Positions 47,199-59,768 of a DNA stretch of 64,000 nt are shown in pieces. Source of the DNA: Alisma plantago-aquatica (lineage: Eukaryota > Streptophyta > Magnoliopsida > Alismatales > Alismataceae); the NCBI GenBank assembly GCA_963693085.1, contig OY856409.1:1536735072-1536799071 (forward strand), in the 5' to 3' direction. The notes beneath the pieces are model-generated. The model did not search any database. It was not told the DNA's origin and saw only the letters and a list, made by a program, of their open reading frames with translations. The translations under genes and the position numbers were made by a program. The stretch's first letter is position 1, and every line of letters begins with the position of its first letter.

Positions 47199-49348
47199 TG
47201 ATACATCCAAAATTGTGCGTCGAGAAGGAGGCATACTCAAAAGGATCAAACTATAAATTTATAACCTGAAACCTTCAAGGACCCCCACAACTTTATTATG
47301 GGGTTAAAGTAGATATACATGGTCGAACAAATGGATGTGGGGACATTTGGGATGCTTAAGACCTCACTTTTAAGTTAGTTAAACCAATCCTATAGTTGAT
47401 AAAAGTATGAAATTAGAATTAATCCAGAAAAATGTCACAAAATAAAACAAAACAAAGAAAAGAAAAAAAATAGAGTCTTTTAGATTCTACTAATTAGAGA
47501 GAAGAAGTTCATGTCCATGTAACCACAAGTTGGGAAGTCTATGCACCCGTTCTCAGGTGTAGACAACCCTCAAATACCTCAACAAGCAACTTACATCCAA
47601 ACATAGTATGTACTGTGGTGTCTGTTCCTGTGGGGTCATCCCACTTGTTTTTGTGCAGCATGACTAAAACCCATCAATGATATGAAACCTCCCTCGAGGA
47701 TGACAAATCAACACCCTAGAATATTCTAGATACCCTCTTAGGTCTACAATATTCTGAGATGATAGGAATAGGTGTGATCCAGGAAGAACCTGCTAGTGGG
47801 CCCGACCGTGCTGAGTCTATAATTCTGCACATATCACCTTGAACCTCCCTCCTTTTAGATCTTGACCCAAACTACCATTTCTTATCTATTTCTACAATAA
47901 ATCTCTTGATATAGACATAAATAGAAGTTTAAGTAAGAAAGAGATCAACCAAACTAGCAATCATAACTAGAAAGAGAAGGTAGAATAGAAAACTTACTAG
48001 ATCTAGAATAAACCTACTTGCTTAAGGTAAAAGTACATAAACATGCCCAAAACAGGCTACATATCCAGGAAGGAGCTCAACTAGCCATGGACAAGCATAG
48101 TTGACACCGAAAAAAGATGGAAGAACATCATTTATATTGAAACAAAGGAGAACAGTAGAAGAAAGGAGAATAAGAAGAGATTTAGCCCATAGAGAAGACA
48201 TTGCTCAATCTCCTTAGCCTCTGTATGGTATGAATCTCATCTTTGGGTTGTCCTCCTTGGTCTTCTAGACTCCTTGGCCTCCTCTCTCATTGATTCTACC
48301 CCAAACAACAACTTGGTTGGTGTATGGAGGTGGAAGATGGATGGGAATGGTAGCATAAGGGTGAATGTTGGTCAAAAATGATGGAGGATGGAAGCAAACT
48401 AAAGAGATGGACATAGGATGAGCACTTCAACCTTTTTGAATCTTAGAACTCTCCCACGAGGCTCTGGGAACCAAGAATGTGTGGAACCAGAAAAATCTCC
48501 AAACCACATACCTCCAAATCTTAGAACCCCTCTCCAAGTAGTGAGGGTGGGTATTTATAAGTGAAGGTGGAGTGTATGCAATGAGTGGTCACAACACCTG
48601 TCCCGGTCACTACACTTGTCTCGGAACAACCACGCCAGGGGTCACGGTCGAATAGATGTCACAATCAAGATGTTTGTAGCGGTCGAGGTAGACATCACAG
48701 TTGATGTAGACATCACTGTTGAGGCAAGTGTCACAGACGAGACATGTTTAACTTATCCTTTTCCTTGGAATGGTCGTGCTGGGCTCGGCATGGATGCACC
48801 TAGCATACCAGTCGTGATAGGTGTCGTGGGTGAGACATGTGTCACGGTTGAGGTTGTACAGGTGACTCTTGTCGTTCACATGGTCATGCCAGGCTTGAAA
48901 CGGCCGTGCCGAGCATACCGATTGTGATAGGTGTCATGGTAGAGGTAGACGTCGTGGTCGCGACAGGTGCCACGGTCGAGGAAGGTGTCGCAGGTGAGAC
49001 AGTTTCTGAGGTTGAGGCAGATGCAACTGACCCTTGTCCTCGACATGGCTGTGCCGGGCTTAGCACGACCGTGTCGGGCATCTTAGTCACATTATGTGTC
49101 ACGGTCGTGACAAGTGAAAGCCTAGCTACTGCAAAAACCATGTGTTGGGGAGAAATCTTAGAGAATATATTTTTTTCAGGTTCGGTTTGTGCAAGTCCTA
49201 AAATTGGTTAGTTGAGAAACTCTAACTGTGAAAATATATAAATTACTAAAAGATAAGAATCTAGGGTTATTTTGGGCATATTAAGTCCATAATGACACAA
49301 AATAATAAATAAATGCTTAGCATAAATGCCTAAATTTGGGTGTTATCA
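47199..49348 (-). mobile_element. 3' LTR of element G (2150 bp)
   Basis: Colinear with 57915-59768 plus 61564-61888. It has a minus-strand TATA form TATAAATACCC at about 48547-48557, and a CpG-rich imperfect repeat at 48600-49100. Frames at 48616-48927, 48906-49211 and 48884-49141 arise from that repeat and are not genes. Confidence 0.9.
48600..49100. repeat. CpG-rich imperfect minisatellite in LTR of G
   Basis: Variants of GGTGTCACGGTCGAGG and GTCGTGCCGGGCTCGGC repeat at about 18-27 base spacing. The matching array in the other LTR is 59330-59760. Confidence 0.75.
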
Positions 49349-49367
49349 ACCACCCCAATCTTAAACC
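49349..49367 (-). promoter_or_regulatory. Polypurine tract of element G
   Basis: The minus strand reads GGTTTAAGATTGGGGTGGT immediately before TGATAACACCC of the 3' LTR. Confidence 0.85.
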
Positions 49368-50172
49368 TTTGCTTGTCCTCAAGCAAGACCGTACTCAAAG
49401 AACAAAAAAACAACATCCAAATTAAACTTGTCAATAAATGCTAAGGTAAAAAAATAGTTTAAAACATTGGTTCTCTTGACCCATGTCATTTCACAACAAA
49501 CCCCCACCAATCGAGAACAATCTAGCCAAAGTATGATCAAAGAGTATCCAGGCAAGATTAAGCAAATTCACTACAACCCATCAATACTCGTGGAGGTTTG
49601 AATAATAATTATACAACATTAGAGCATTGTTACATAGGAGATCCAACATGTAATGAGTAATGAACTATTATCATGTATTCATGTAGACCAATTAGGTACA
49701 ACAGACCTCCCACTTATTTAGGTCCTAAGAAACAACAAAAGTAAAAAAAGACTCCAATGACTTCTGAGGATCCCGATATGCATCAGGTTGGTCCATGCAA
49801 TAAGAAATAGTCCCTACAATCCAAGCCAGTTGGCCCAGAACAATGAGAAGAACTCCTCGTACTGCACCCGAACCAACCCTACTACTTGGATGATCTCATA
49901 GGTTTCCTAGGGGTTCCTAGTGACTCTCTGAAGAGCCTTAGGGTGGCACTACTAGGCCCAACATACCCGCATTCATGAGCACATTCATACACCAACCGGG
50001 AACCATTCTCAACTCTCTTAAGAGAGAAAACAAAGTTCATTTATTCACACTCAGGCTTTTATTCTCTGCATTCTATTTTATAGGCTTGGGTGAAAACTAT
50101 TTTGATAATGTTTGGGATTTTGTGGGTGGCCAAGCCTCTTTTACATATTTTTAATTTTCATATTTTTGACTC
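49368..50172 (-). mobile_element. Element G interior, segment next to 3' LTR
   Basis: Non-coding. It contains CTTGAGGACAAGCAAAGG on the minus strand near 49365-49385, typical of the pre-PPT region of Athila/Tat elements. No protein similarity. It ends at the GACTC duplication (50168-50172). Confidence 0.6.
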
Positions 50173-52989
50173 TGTAACATAATGAATCGTAGATGTAATC
50201 TTCATGTAAACCTTTTTCCCAAGTTTCCCTTTCATTTCTATCCTTTATGTTGTTCATGTTTAATTTGTGGAATTTATAGTGGTTTAGTGAATATTTATTC
50301 ACTAATTGTACCAATATAAGGGTTTATGCACAAATACCTCGGTGAAAGATTCGTTACCATAATTATGTGCTATAAACCTTAATCTAACTTTTTTATGTGA
50401 TTTGAAAACATAAAATTAGCCTAATTTTTAAATTTGGTTCAATTTGGATGTTGTTTGTGCAAGTTATGCAATTTTAGGTACATTCTGGACTTTTATGCAA
50501 TTTACCCAATTGGGAGTTTTTATTTGCAAATTATCACCTAAATTTTAATCCTTAGATATTCCCTTACTATTCTCGATATTTTGAACCATGGGGTACGTGG
50601 TTGCACCTTGGTTTGAAGGTGTTTCTCTCTAAGGGCATTATAGGGATTACCCTCTTTATAACTGAGCTTATCTTTAGAAGCTATCAACCAATGGGTTTAT
50701 TTCTTTAATTGGAGGACGGTGGGGGTGGACTAGAAGCCACCATGGGATTTTAGGACCAACCTTGGATATAAAAGAAATATCTATGAGCTTTCCTCTTGCA
50801 TGGCCATGAAGCCCTAGGCTAATGACACATGGAAAGTCTCATATACACCTCATACTTGACCTCTTTCTTTATAAAGCTATGACTACCCCTTCCCACCTCC
50901 CAATCCAAGAAGCAATCCTCTCCTTATCTTTACCCAAGCTTAGATCATCATCCCTCCTATGTTTGTCCACAAAGCTGAAGTCCCAAGGTAAAAGAGGGTG
51001 CCTACGTTGGTGAAGAAGGCTCCTAGGGTTCCAAATTTCTCTATTTAGGATTTCTTAAGATCCTCCTTGGTGATTTTGACCAAAAATAGTAAGTATACTC
51101 CTTTAATTCCTTATTTGCATGCTATTTGTATTCCTCCCACCGTATTCCAAGTCATAACCATGACCTTCCATGGTAAAACTCCATGTAGAACCCTAAAACA
51201 TCTCATCTCCATGCTCTTTTGCTAGGGTTTGCACCTCTAAAGTGGAGAAGGTCATCTTTGCTCAAGAAAGGAGCTTGGTTTGGAGAAACTGGACCTTCTA
51301 ATCTTGGGATCCTTTCTGTTTGTACCTTATTACCTTCCTAGAGGCAAGTTTTGTTAACCCCCTTCTCATATATTGCTTACTACATGCTTAAAACTCATGC
51401 TTCTATGTTTAAAATCGATGATCTCCATCTCTATTTACCATGTTCTTCTATGGTTTTGGTTTCTTGGTAATTTACCTTCTCTAGAAGCTCTAGTTTGGTT
51501 ACCTCTACAATTTCAAACCTTTTCTTGGGTCAAATGGTGTTTTCTCCCTCTCCCTCTCTCCCTCTCCTTAATTATCTCGACTGGTTTGATGATGTGGCAA
51601 TTTCCTATTAGTCAGTATTGCAATATTCATATCTTCTAATCCGCTTATCCAAATTTGACAAATAAATATGTTTTGAAATTGAAAAATTAATCTCTATCAA
51701 ATAAAAATATTTTCAAGGTCTGATTTCATGGTTTGACGTAGGGTCATTTTTGTAAAATGAATTTGATGCATAAAATCCATAAAAATTATATCTTAATCAT
51801 CATAACTCCAAATTAACATAAAAATATGTTTTCTTCATCAGGAGAACCTGTTAAGTTCAATAGCAATATTTTCAAAATATAAATCTGAGTTTTTCTAAAA
51901 AGTTCTGAAATTAGGGTTTCTATATATTAATGTGCACTATGTACTCTAATACATGTTAATACATTGAAAATAGGCAAAGTGGAGCTTGGACTCAATTAAA
52001 GTGGTGAAAGTTAGTAGTTGATATCAGTAAGAAAGGTATGTGCATTCCTTACACCCTATGTTGGGATGATTGGAGACAAATCCTGTATTTCCCAAATGAG
52101 GCTTAAATGAACCCTACATATTCTATTTTTGAATCCTAATGTTGTTCATGCCTCAAATCAGATTATAATTTCTTCTTGTTTGGGTCTTATACTCCACTTC
52201 CATGCTTGTTGAATATTATGACTACTCTGGCCATGACTACTTTTCTAGCATGTAGATTTATGTTCTATTTAATTTAATGTAGATGTACTTATGTACAACC
52301 ACCCATAGAGGGTATGTATTTAATTGCCCTGGGGAATGTTATTATTCTCCCCTATATAATTGTGTAGGTTAATGTGAATGTCTTATTCTCCCCTCACCTA
52401 TAAGTTAGAGGTCTCATAGGTGCCTCAAACCTAATTAATTAGGTAGACATAATTATCTTACATGCAAATCCTTTTTAATATAATTGTTAATGGCAAGTTT
52501 CTTTTGAATATAGCCTCATACTCTTGTTATCTTCATCTTATGATGAACCCTATCATGTTCTTATGTGCTTTACTTATCTTGTTATCCTAGAGTAGTTTTG
52601 TGACGCATACCTTGTTTTATTTCACCTTTTGTTGGGTTCTTTCCCAACCACCCAGGTGCTGGTGCTGAGCAAGGAGACATACAAGTTTGAAGGAAGTCAT
52701 CTCAGGAGTAGATCTCAAGCTATTTGAAAGGATGTCTAGGTTGCTATAGCTAGATCCTTTTTTTCTTATCTTTTTCGTTTGGGAAAAATCATGTAATGAA
52801 TAATGAAAGCCATGTAATAGGATTAGTATTTTTATTTCCATTGCTATTTACATTTTATAATGTATCTGGCGCATGCTTATTTACTTGAATATTATGCATG
52901 CATCCCTCAATATCTTTTGTCTTTCTAAAAAGATGGATATTTTGTACTTCCTTTAAATTTTAGTAAGGAGGTGATGTCGCCTCTTTACA
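50173..52989 (+). mobile_element. Solo LTR 'D' (2817 bp) with duplication GACTC
   Basis: It begins TGTAACATAATG and ends CGCCTCTTTACA, with GACTC on both sides (50168-50172 and 52990-52994). It has no interior, so it is a solo LTR inside element G. It is related over the first ~1.1 kb to solo LTR B (reverse) and over 51000-52989 to LTR E (reverse). Near 50603 it has the uninterrupted counterpart of element C's insertion site. Orientation is inferred from module order and a TATA-like TTTATAAAG at about 50869. Confidence 0.92.
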
Positions 52990-52994
52990 GACTC

Positions 52995-54181
52995 AATCTA
53001 AGATGAGAGGGTGCGCAGACCATTAAGGAAAAATACTTCAACTTGATTATAGCTCAAAACTTGTCATTATCCGCTTGATACTTGTATGAAAAGAAAGTAA
53101 TTATGATTCAAGTATCCTTAGTGTAGGAGTAAATTTATGAAAATGCAGCTTGGAGTTTTGATCAAACTATAGCTCTTTTCGACAATCCCATATCTTTGAT
53201 TTCTCATTCACAACATTCATCAAGGGAATAATGTTCTAAGCTATGAAAAAGGCGCATAACCTTAGATTTATTACCAAACTTAAGGAAAGAGTCAATGAGC
53301 TAGTCAAGCAAAATATTAAACAATTTTAAGATGAAAATTATGCATTTAGGTGCATCGATAAGCATTTATGTATAAGATTCACATCACATAGCCTTAATTG
53401 CAAAGCTACAAATTACAGGACAAAGTCATACAAAACAATAAGGCTAAATTTAAATTTACACATAAATGCAAGAAGTAAACGTGCATGCATGAAAAATGAA
53501 AAAAATGAAGAGATAGAAGGGTGAATAACCCTACCAACCCAAGCTTAAAACTTTCCTCGTCGTGGAGAATGACCTAAACTTGAGATAGTAGGGAAGGAAT
53601 GCATGGATGTATAGGAAAGAAATTCATGAAAGCCCTAAGATGATGCATGTATGAAAATATATATTTAAGCAGTTAGAGGAAAGAAACTATCTAAGAAAAA
53701 AAAGGAATTTATTTTAACAAAAAGAGAAGAGAAAGGGGTAAGGAAAGGGGTGTGTGACCCACGATACTGACACTGGGATCCCAAATCCTAAGATTTGGGA
53801 CCAGTGTCACCTGTGTCTCACCGACGGGTTCTGCCACATAATAAAGTTGAATAGGTAGAGATGTGGGCCCTTCTGAGTCTGAAGAAGAGAAATAAAATTT
53901 GGCAACTCGATGAAGTCATCTGTATGCTGGGATTGACTTGAACTGCACTAAAATGAATTCTTCATCAAAGCATCCTCAAGGTGCCCATCAATGTATGAAT
54001 TTGAATAAAAAGGCCATGGGATGTCGACACAAGATGAGATGGAGCAGAAAGGATGAAAGTTTGCTAGAGGACTCCTCTGCTCTCTTCACCTCTGAACTTG
54101 TGGTTGGATGCTTGGATAAATGTTCATGTACAATTTGAGTTATCCAATCATCTTATTCACAATAAGTACTCCTAGTTGAAT
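52995..54181 (-). mobile_element. Element G interior, middle segment
   Basis: Non-coding DNA between solo LTRs D and F. It contains the strong hairpin at 53769-53808. The 66-codon plus-strand frame at 53938-54138 has no recognisable domain. Confidence 0.5.
53769..53808. repeat. Long near-perfect hairpin
   Basis: GACACTGGGATCCCAAATC (53769-53787) and GATTTGGGACCAGTGTC (53792-53808) are complementary except for a two-base bulge, with a 4-base loop CTAA. It is followed by CTGTGTCTCACCGACGGG. This arrangement could fold in RNA on either strand. Confidence 0.85.
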
Positions 54182-55240
54182 CTATGTGTAACATCCCAAA
54201 ATTCTGTAGTAATTATAAACCTTTAATGTAGTTTTTTTTCTGAATAATCTTTTATTAAGGGCCTGAATGCAAATAGTCCAATAAAGTACTAATTCTAGGA
54301 TTACAATGCAAAGAGAGATAAGAGAATGACTCAAAACAAGTTTTTCCTTTATTTTAATGTGTTGTAAATAATTGTGTAATAATGGTAATATGTTTTTCCC
54401 TTTTTCTTTTTATTAAATAAGTCAAAGAAGTAAAGAAAGATAAAGAGAAAGAGAAAGAGAAAGAAGCAAGAAATTCGAAATTCAAATCACTTGGGCAACA
54501 AGTATGCTTTTCCTTTTTATAGATTTCAAGATAAATCCTTTAATGTTCATTTTTTTTTCTCTCTCCTTCAAATAAAGAAGTCCATAAGGCAAGAAAGAGG
54601 TGTGGAATGACTTTTAAAGAGTCAATAATGTTTATCTCGTAATTTGAATCAAGAACTCACAATGGAAACCTTTATATCAATTATTTAATTAGTTTTTCCA
54701 TTTAAATTAAGAAAGAGTGACACAAATAGAAATCCTAGACTAAATGTTCAAGAAACATAAATCTAATTGGCTAGGAAATTTCTAGACCCTTTAATTAGTC
54801 AGTGGTCCAAATTTGGACTCATTTGGAATTTGTTTGACCCTCCAATTAAAAAAGGAAAGTCTTGCATATGGTTTGATTAGATTTACAATTAATGCACTCG
54901 ATTTCATAAGGTCCAGGCGTTTAATCCCTGTCATGCACCTTATTTTCTCATTTTTCCTTCTTGGGCGTAATCGGACGGCCCATATTTATTTGACTCATGA
55001 TCAGACAGTCACAAACCTGTCTCCTACCTCCGTATATCTCGCGGGCCATATGTCCATTTCACAGTGCAACCTTCACAATCTCTCTCTCTCTCCAATTTAT
55101 GATAACCTCTAAAAGTTTTCCCAATAGATTCGTGAGGAGTTTCTGAGTGGATCTACCCCAAGTTTTGCCTAGTGTGGAGGATCCTAGAGGTTTTCCCTGT
55201 TTGCAGACAGCCGTCGGCCAACCCTCTTTGGGTCTGACTG

Positions 55241-55253
55241 ATATAAAAGGGGT
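55241..55253 (+). promoter_or_regulatory. TATA box of LTR F
   Basis: GATATAAAAGGGG is a good plant TATA form in the expected part of the LTR, followed about 20-30 bases later by GCTCCTGCGAG. Confidence 0.55.
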
Positions 55254-56448
55254 AGTTGCTCCTGCGAGAATAGGGTTGGCTCCGTGAGTTTCGGGTGGAT
55301 TCTCATATCCTTTCCCCTACCCCAATTCCCCTACTTGTACCCTCCTTCCCATCTTCATTGTGCTGCTGACGCCACCAGTGAGGCCCTCGTCGTCCTCCTT
55401 GCTCACGGCTCCTCTCGGAGAATTGAACCCACCGGTGAATTCGACGAGCCCAGGCGGAGGTGTCGCCACCCTTTCCCACTGCTCGATGGCCTGGAAGTCT
55501 GAAGTCAACTGTTCGGGTTGACTGCCCAAGAAGCCTGCTCGTGTGACGGAGGTTGAAGATAACCTCTATCGAAATGACAAGTCTACCCTATGGTCATCTG
55601 CTTTGAGGTAAGGGCAGCGGGTCTGGGTGCCAGTAAGGCGCAAGCCGATTGGCTTGGTCGTTGCTGTGTGGCCTGGGCCCTGGCTCCTAGTTGGCAAGCT
55701 ATGATTGGCTAGTTAAGTTCAAACTTGAAATAATTATAATAATTAATTGGTATGTCAGATGGAAATAAGTAATATATGAAAATTACTCAGAAAAATATGA
55801 GGAGTTTAATAAAATTAGTTTTATGTCCTGGTTCTCATCCTAACTTGAAAATTATGTAAAAATGTTATATTTATGTGATTTCATATGTGAAAACCCTAAT
55901 TTCATAAGATTAATGAAATTGATGATCATAACATGATTAATTGGACCTATTGTGTAAGAAAATACCTTCTTGGATAAAAAGATCATCTTGGATCTAATTC
56001 AAGATTAATAATTCACATGTACCAATATTAGGGTTTTAGGTGATAGATGGAACATGGATTGATATGTTGAATGTTATGAACAGGATGCTTAGGGTTTTCC
56101 AACCCCAAGGATGTGAGTAGGATTTACTGAACCTAGGAAGAGAAATCAGATCTTCCCCAAGTATAAGGTAAGTGGTCCATGCTAATTGAACATAGTTAAT
56201 GGTTGATTTGATGTATGTATGTATGCAATGAATGTTATGAATGTGTTTTCTATTTCAATTGTTTAAAGTCGATGAATGTATCATAAATTGAATGTCATGT
56301 TTTTATTGTCCTTATTATTTATCACCTTCATGAACATTAAGAGTAATGCTAAAGTTAAGTTTTAAGAGCAAAGTAAGAGTTTTTCAAGAGAAAGATAATG
56401 TAAAAGATAGCTTATATAAGGTCCTCATTAAGAGGCTCTTCGGAGCAA

Positions 56449-56523
56449 AATTAAGAGAAGAGGCACTTTGGTGCATAAGAGAAGAGGCACTTCGGTGCAT
56501 AAGAGAAGAGGCACTTATATGCA
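56449..56523. repeat. 24-bp tandem repeat, 3 copies
   Basis: TAAGAGAAGAGGCACTTTGG and TGCA make a 24-base unit repeated three times inside LTR F, the last copy diverged. Confidence 0.9.
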
Positions 56524-56589
56524 ACCTGAGGATCCTTATATAGGTCAAGATAAAATAGAATTTAAAAAAGTAATTGTATGTCTTTTCAA

Positions 56590-56622
56590 TGTTTAATGTT
56601 TAATGTTTAATGTTTAATATTC
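56590..56622. repeat. 7-bp tandem repeat (AATGTTT)n
   Basis: AATGTTT is repeated about four times inside LTR F. Confidence 0.85.
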
Positions 56623-57055
56623 AAAGTCTACTTTCAGTTTACAAGTTTTCTTTATATTATAATATGTTCAATTCCACTTACCAATTGGTTTTATGCATAG
56701 TTGGGGGCGAGATGCCCACAGATAAGGAGCAAGCTTAGGAGGAAGAAGTTACTTGACATGCAAGGATTGGTTCAAGGAAACTTTAAGAAGAAAGAACCTA
56801 GTGGGTGCCATTTACCAAGATGATCCAAAGATTAGATAGAATGTATATCATGTATAGTATTTCTACCAAAATAGATTAATTGTATTTGATGTAGTTTTCC
56901 TATCTTGAACTATGTATGAATCAGATTTCTTTCAATGCAAAGTGTTCTATTTATTCAATTTGCAAATGAATATCATGTTTGTAACACCCCCCTTGAGTAA
57001 AGAGCTTCCGCTCAGTGATGTTTACATGTTGTGAAAAGTGGGGTGCTACACTATG

Positions 57056-57914
57056 TGTGGTTATACCACTCCAAGCTAGTCATGTTTTATGGGGTCTGGG
57101 GTATCTTCATGCTCAGTAACCATGTTGTACTGGATTGTCCATCCTGCTCCATCGATGTCCACCAAGCCTTGAAAAGGGGTGGTGGACAATGTCGACTCAT
57201 GCTTGTCCACTTCATCTTCATCATTATACTCACTCCCCTAAACTGAATAGTCATTATCATCCTCCTCAAACAAGTTATTCCAAACCATAGTAGGTGTTTT
57301 GGTGGAAGTTAAGTGACAAGTGTCAACGTGAGAGGTATCAACTTGGTCAGGGATACAGGTTGGTTCAGACTGCTCAAACTCTCCTTCACATTGTGAGGTT
57401 GTTTGGTCACCCTGAGGAGAAAAGAAGTAATCAACATCATCATAAAACTGTTCATGTTGGTGGGTTGTAGCTCCCATTGGCTGATCAACTGAATCATCTG
57501 GATAAAATGAAGAGTTCCCCCAGGTTGGTTGTCCTTCACAGAAAAATCCCAATGAATCCAGTTGATGGCCAGAATAGGATGGTAGGGCAAACACCACTTT
57601 ACTGAAACGTCTAAGTATGACGACAGTGGGGGCGAGTATATCTCGACTAGCTATAGAGAATGACTTTCAATACTTGCCAACAATTGTAACTACAGGAAAA
57701 TTTGGGAGGATGGGTGGACAAGATAATCTACCTTGCTGAAGGAAGGTCCATGGCTGTAAAAGTATAAGAAAAGAAAACTATTCAATATATATGGACAAGT
57801 GTGTATAAAACATAAGAAAAATTATGCATATATGTACATGCTTATGGATGATAGAACCAAATCTTTAGGCGTGTAAATGTGGAAAACCATGTTCTTGACA
57901 ACGATGCCAAAAGT
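57056..57914 (-). mobile_element. Element G interior, 5' segment
   Basis: It lies directly after the primer site of element G on the minus strand, where a gag would start. The longest frame is minus-strand 57597-57238 (119 codons), rich in Asp, Gln, Ser and Thr, with no gag, zinc-knuckle or other domain that I recognise. An overlapping 93-codon frame also exists. I would not call a gene. Confidence 0.5.
57892..57909 (-). promoter_or_regulatory. Decayed tRNA-Asp-type primer binding site of element G
   Basis: The minus strand reads TGGCATCGTTGTCAAGAA. The site complementary to plant tRNA-Asp(GTC) is TGGCGCCGTTGCCGGGGA; the first 13 bases match except at three positions, each C-to-T or G-to-A. 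It begins five bases after the LTR end at 57915. Confidence 0.7.
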
Positions 57915-59329
57915 TGATACATCTAAAATCATGCATTTTCAAAAGGAGGCAGACTCAGAAGGATCGAACTTTAAATTTATAACCCAAAACCTTCAAGGAC
58001 CCCCGCAACTTTATTACGGGGTCGAAGTAGATATATGGGATCAAACACAAGGACATGGGGAGGTTTAGGATGCTTAAGACCTCACTCTTAAGTCAGTTAA
58101 GCCAATTTGATAGTTGATAAAAGTATGAAAGTAGAACTAGTCCAACAAAATTTTACAAAATAAAATAAAACAAAGAAAGTAAAATAAAATAGAGTCTGTT
58201 GGATTATACTAATTAGAGAGAAGAAGCTCCTGGCTATGTAACCACAAGTTGGGAAGTATATGCACCCATTCTTGGATGTAGACAACCCTCGAACACCTCT
58301 GCAAGCAACCTACATCCAAACATAGTATGTACTGTGATGTGTGTTCATGTGGGGTCATCCCACTCGCTTTCGTGCAGCGTGACTAAAACCCATCAATGAT
58401 AAGAAACATCTCTTGAGGATGACAAATAAACACCATAGAATATTCTAGATACCATTTCAGGTCTAGAATATTTTGAGATTCTCAGAATAGGTGTGATCTT
58501 GGTAGAACCGGATAGTGGACCCGACTGTGCTGGGCTGGGCCCGACCATCCCCAGATCTATAGTTCTGCATAGATCACCGTGAACCTTTGTCCTTTTAGAT
58601 TCTGATCCATACTACCATCTCGTATCTTTTTCTACAATAAATCTCTCAATATTGGCAGAAATAGAAGTTCAAGCAAAAAAGAGATCAACCAAACTAGCAA
58701 TCATAACTAGAAAGAGAACACAAAACAGAAAATGTACAAGATCTGGAATAAAACTACTTACTTAAGGTAAAAGTATATAAACATGCCCAAAATGGGCTAC
58801 ACAGCTAAGAAGGAGCTCAACTAGCCATGAACAAGCATAGTTGGTACCGAACAAACATGAAAGAACATCATTTGTATAGAAACAAAGGAGAATAGTAGAA
58901 GACAGTATAAGAAGAAGAGATTTAGCCCATAGAGAAGAGGCATCTCTCACTCCTTAACCTCCGCATGGGCCAGATCTCATCTTTGGGTCTTCCTCCTTGG
59001 TCTTCTGGACTCCTTGGTCTCCTTTCTCTTTAATTCCGAACCAAATAGTATCTTGGTGGGTGTATGGAGGTGGAAGATGGGTGGGAATGGTAGGATAAGA
59101 GTGAATGGTGGTGGAAAATGACGGGAAGCAAACTGAAGAGATGGGCGTTGGATGAGAAATTTATCCTTTTTAGACCTCAAAACTCTACCACGGGGCTCTG
59201 GGAACCAAGAATGTGTGGAACCAGAAAAATCTCAGAACCCCTCTCCATGTAGCGAGGGGTGGGTATTTATAGGTGAAGGTAGAGTATATGTAATGAGTGG
59301 TTGTGACACCTGACCCGATCTCTACACTT

Positions 59330-59760
59330 GTCTCAAAATGGTTGTGCTGGGATCGACATGGTCATTTTAGGGGTCTCAGTTGAATGGATGTCACGGTTGA
59401 GATGTTTGTAACAATTGAGGTAGACGTCATGGTCGAGGCACGTGTCCCGGTTGAGGCACGTGTAGTTGACCCTTTTCCTCGGCATGGCCTCACTGAGCGT
59501 ACCAATCTCTATAGGTGTCATGGTAGAGGAAGAAGTCACATTCATGATAGGTACCACAGTCACAATAGGTGTCACGGTTGAGGCAGGTGTCGCGGGTGAG
59601 AAAGGTGCCGCAGTCGAGGCAGTTGTAGCTGAGTCTTGTCTTCAGCATGACCGTGCTGAGCATAATGATCACGATAGGTGTCATGGTAAAGGCAGATGTC
59701 ATAGTAGTGACAGGTGCCACGGTCAAGGCAGGTGTCACGAGCGATACATGTACTGAGGTC
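59330..59760. repeat. CpG-rich imperfect minisatellite, second copy
   Basis: Variants of GGTGTCACGGTTGAGGC and GGTGTCGCGGGTGAG repeat at roughly 18-24 bases. It corresponds to 48600-49100 in the other LTR. Confidence 0.75.
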
Positions 59761-59768
59761 AAGAGGTG

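Larger units (their letters stand above)
54187..57050 (+). mobile_element. Solo LTR 'F' (2864 bp) with duplication CTATG
   Basis: It begins TGTAACATCCCAAAATTC and ends GTGGGGTGCTACA, with CTATG on both sides (54182-54186 and 57051-57055). A TATA form GATATAAAAGGGG lies at about 55241-55253, about 1.05 kb in. It contains short tandem repeats at 56449-56523 and 56590-56620. Part of it (55630-55670) resembles LTR L3 in reverse, linking F to the gag-bearing element at 13.4-17.5 kb. Confidence 0.93.

Noticed and set aside
48616..49211. Overlapping frames of about 100 codons on both strands, Val/Thr/Glu-rich
   Set aside because: They arise from the CpG-rich imperfect repeat in the LTR of element G; multiple frames on both strands are open at once, and the same happens at 59384-59861.
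47199..49348. 5' LTR of the Athila/Tat pol element to its left
   Set aside because: No primer site follows its minus-strand end (below 47199), whereas a polypurine tract lies at 49349, so it is the 3' LTR of G.
57238..57597. 119-codon minus-strand frame in element G
   Set aside because: The position would suit gag, but no gag motif, zinc knuckle or other domain is visible and a 93-codon frame overlaps it. Left as non-coding.
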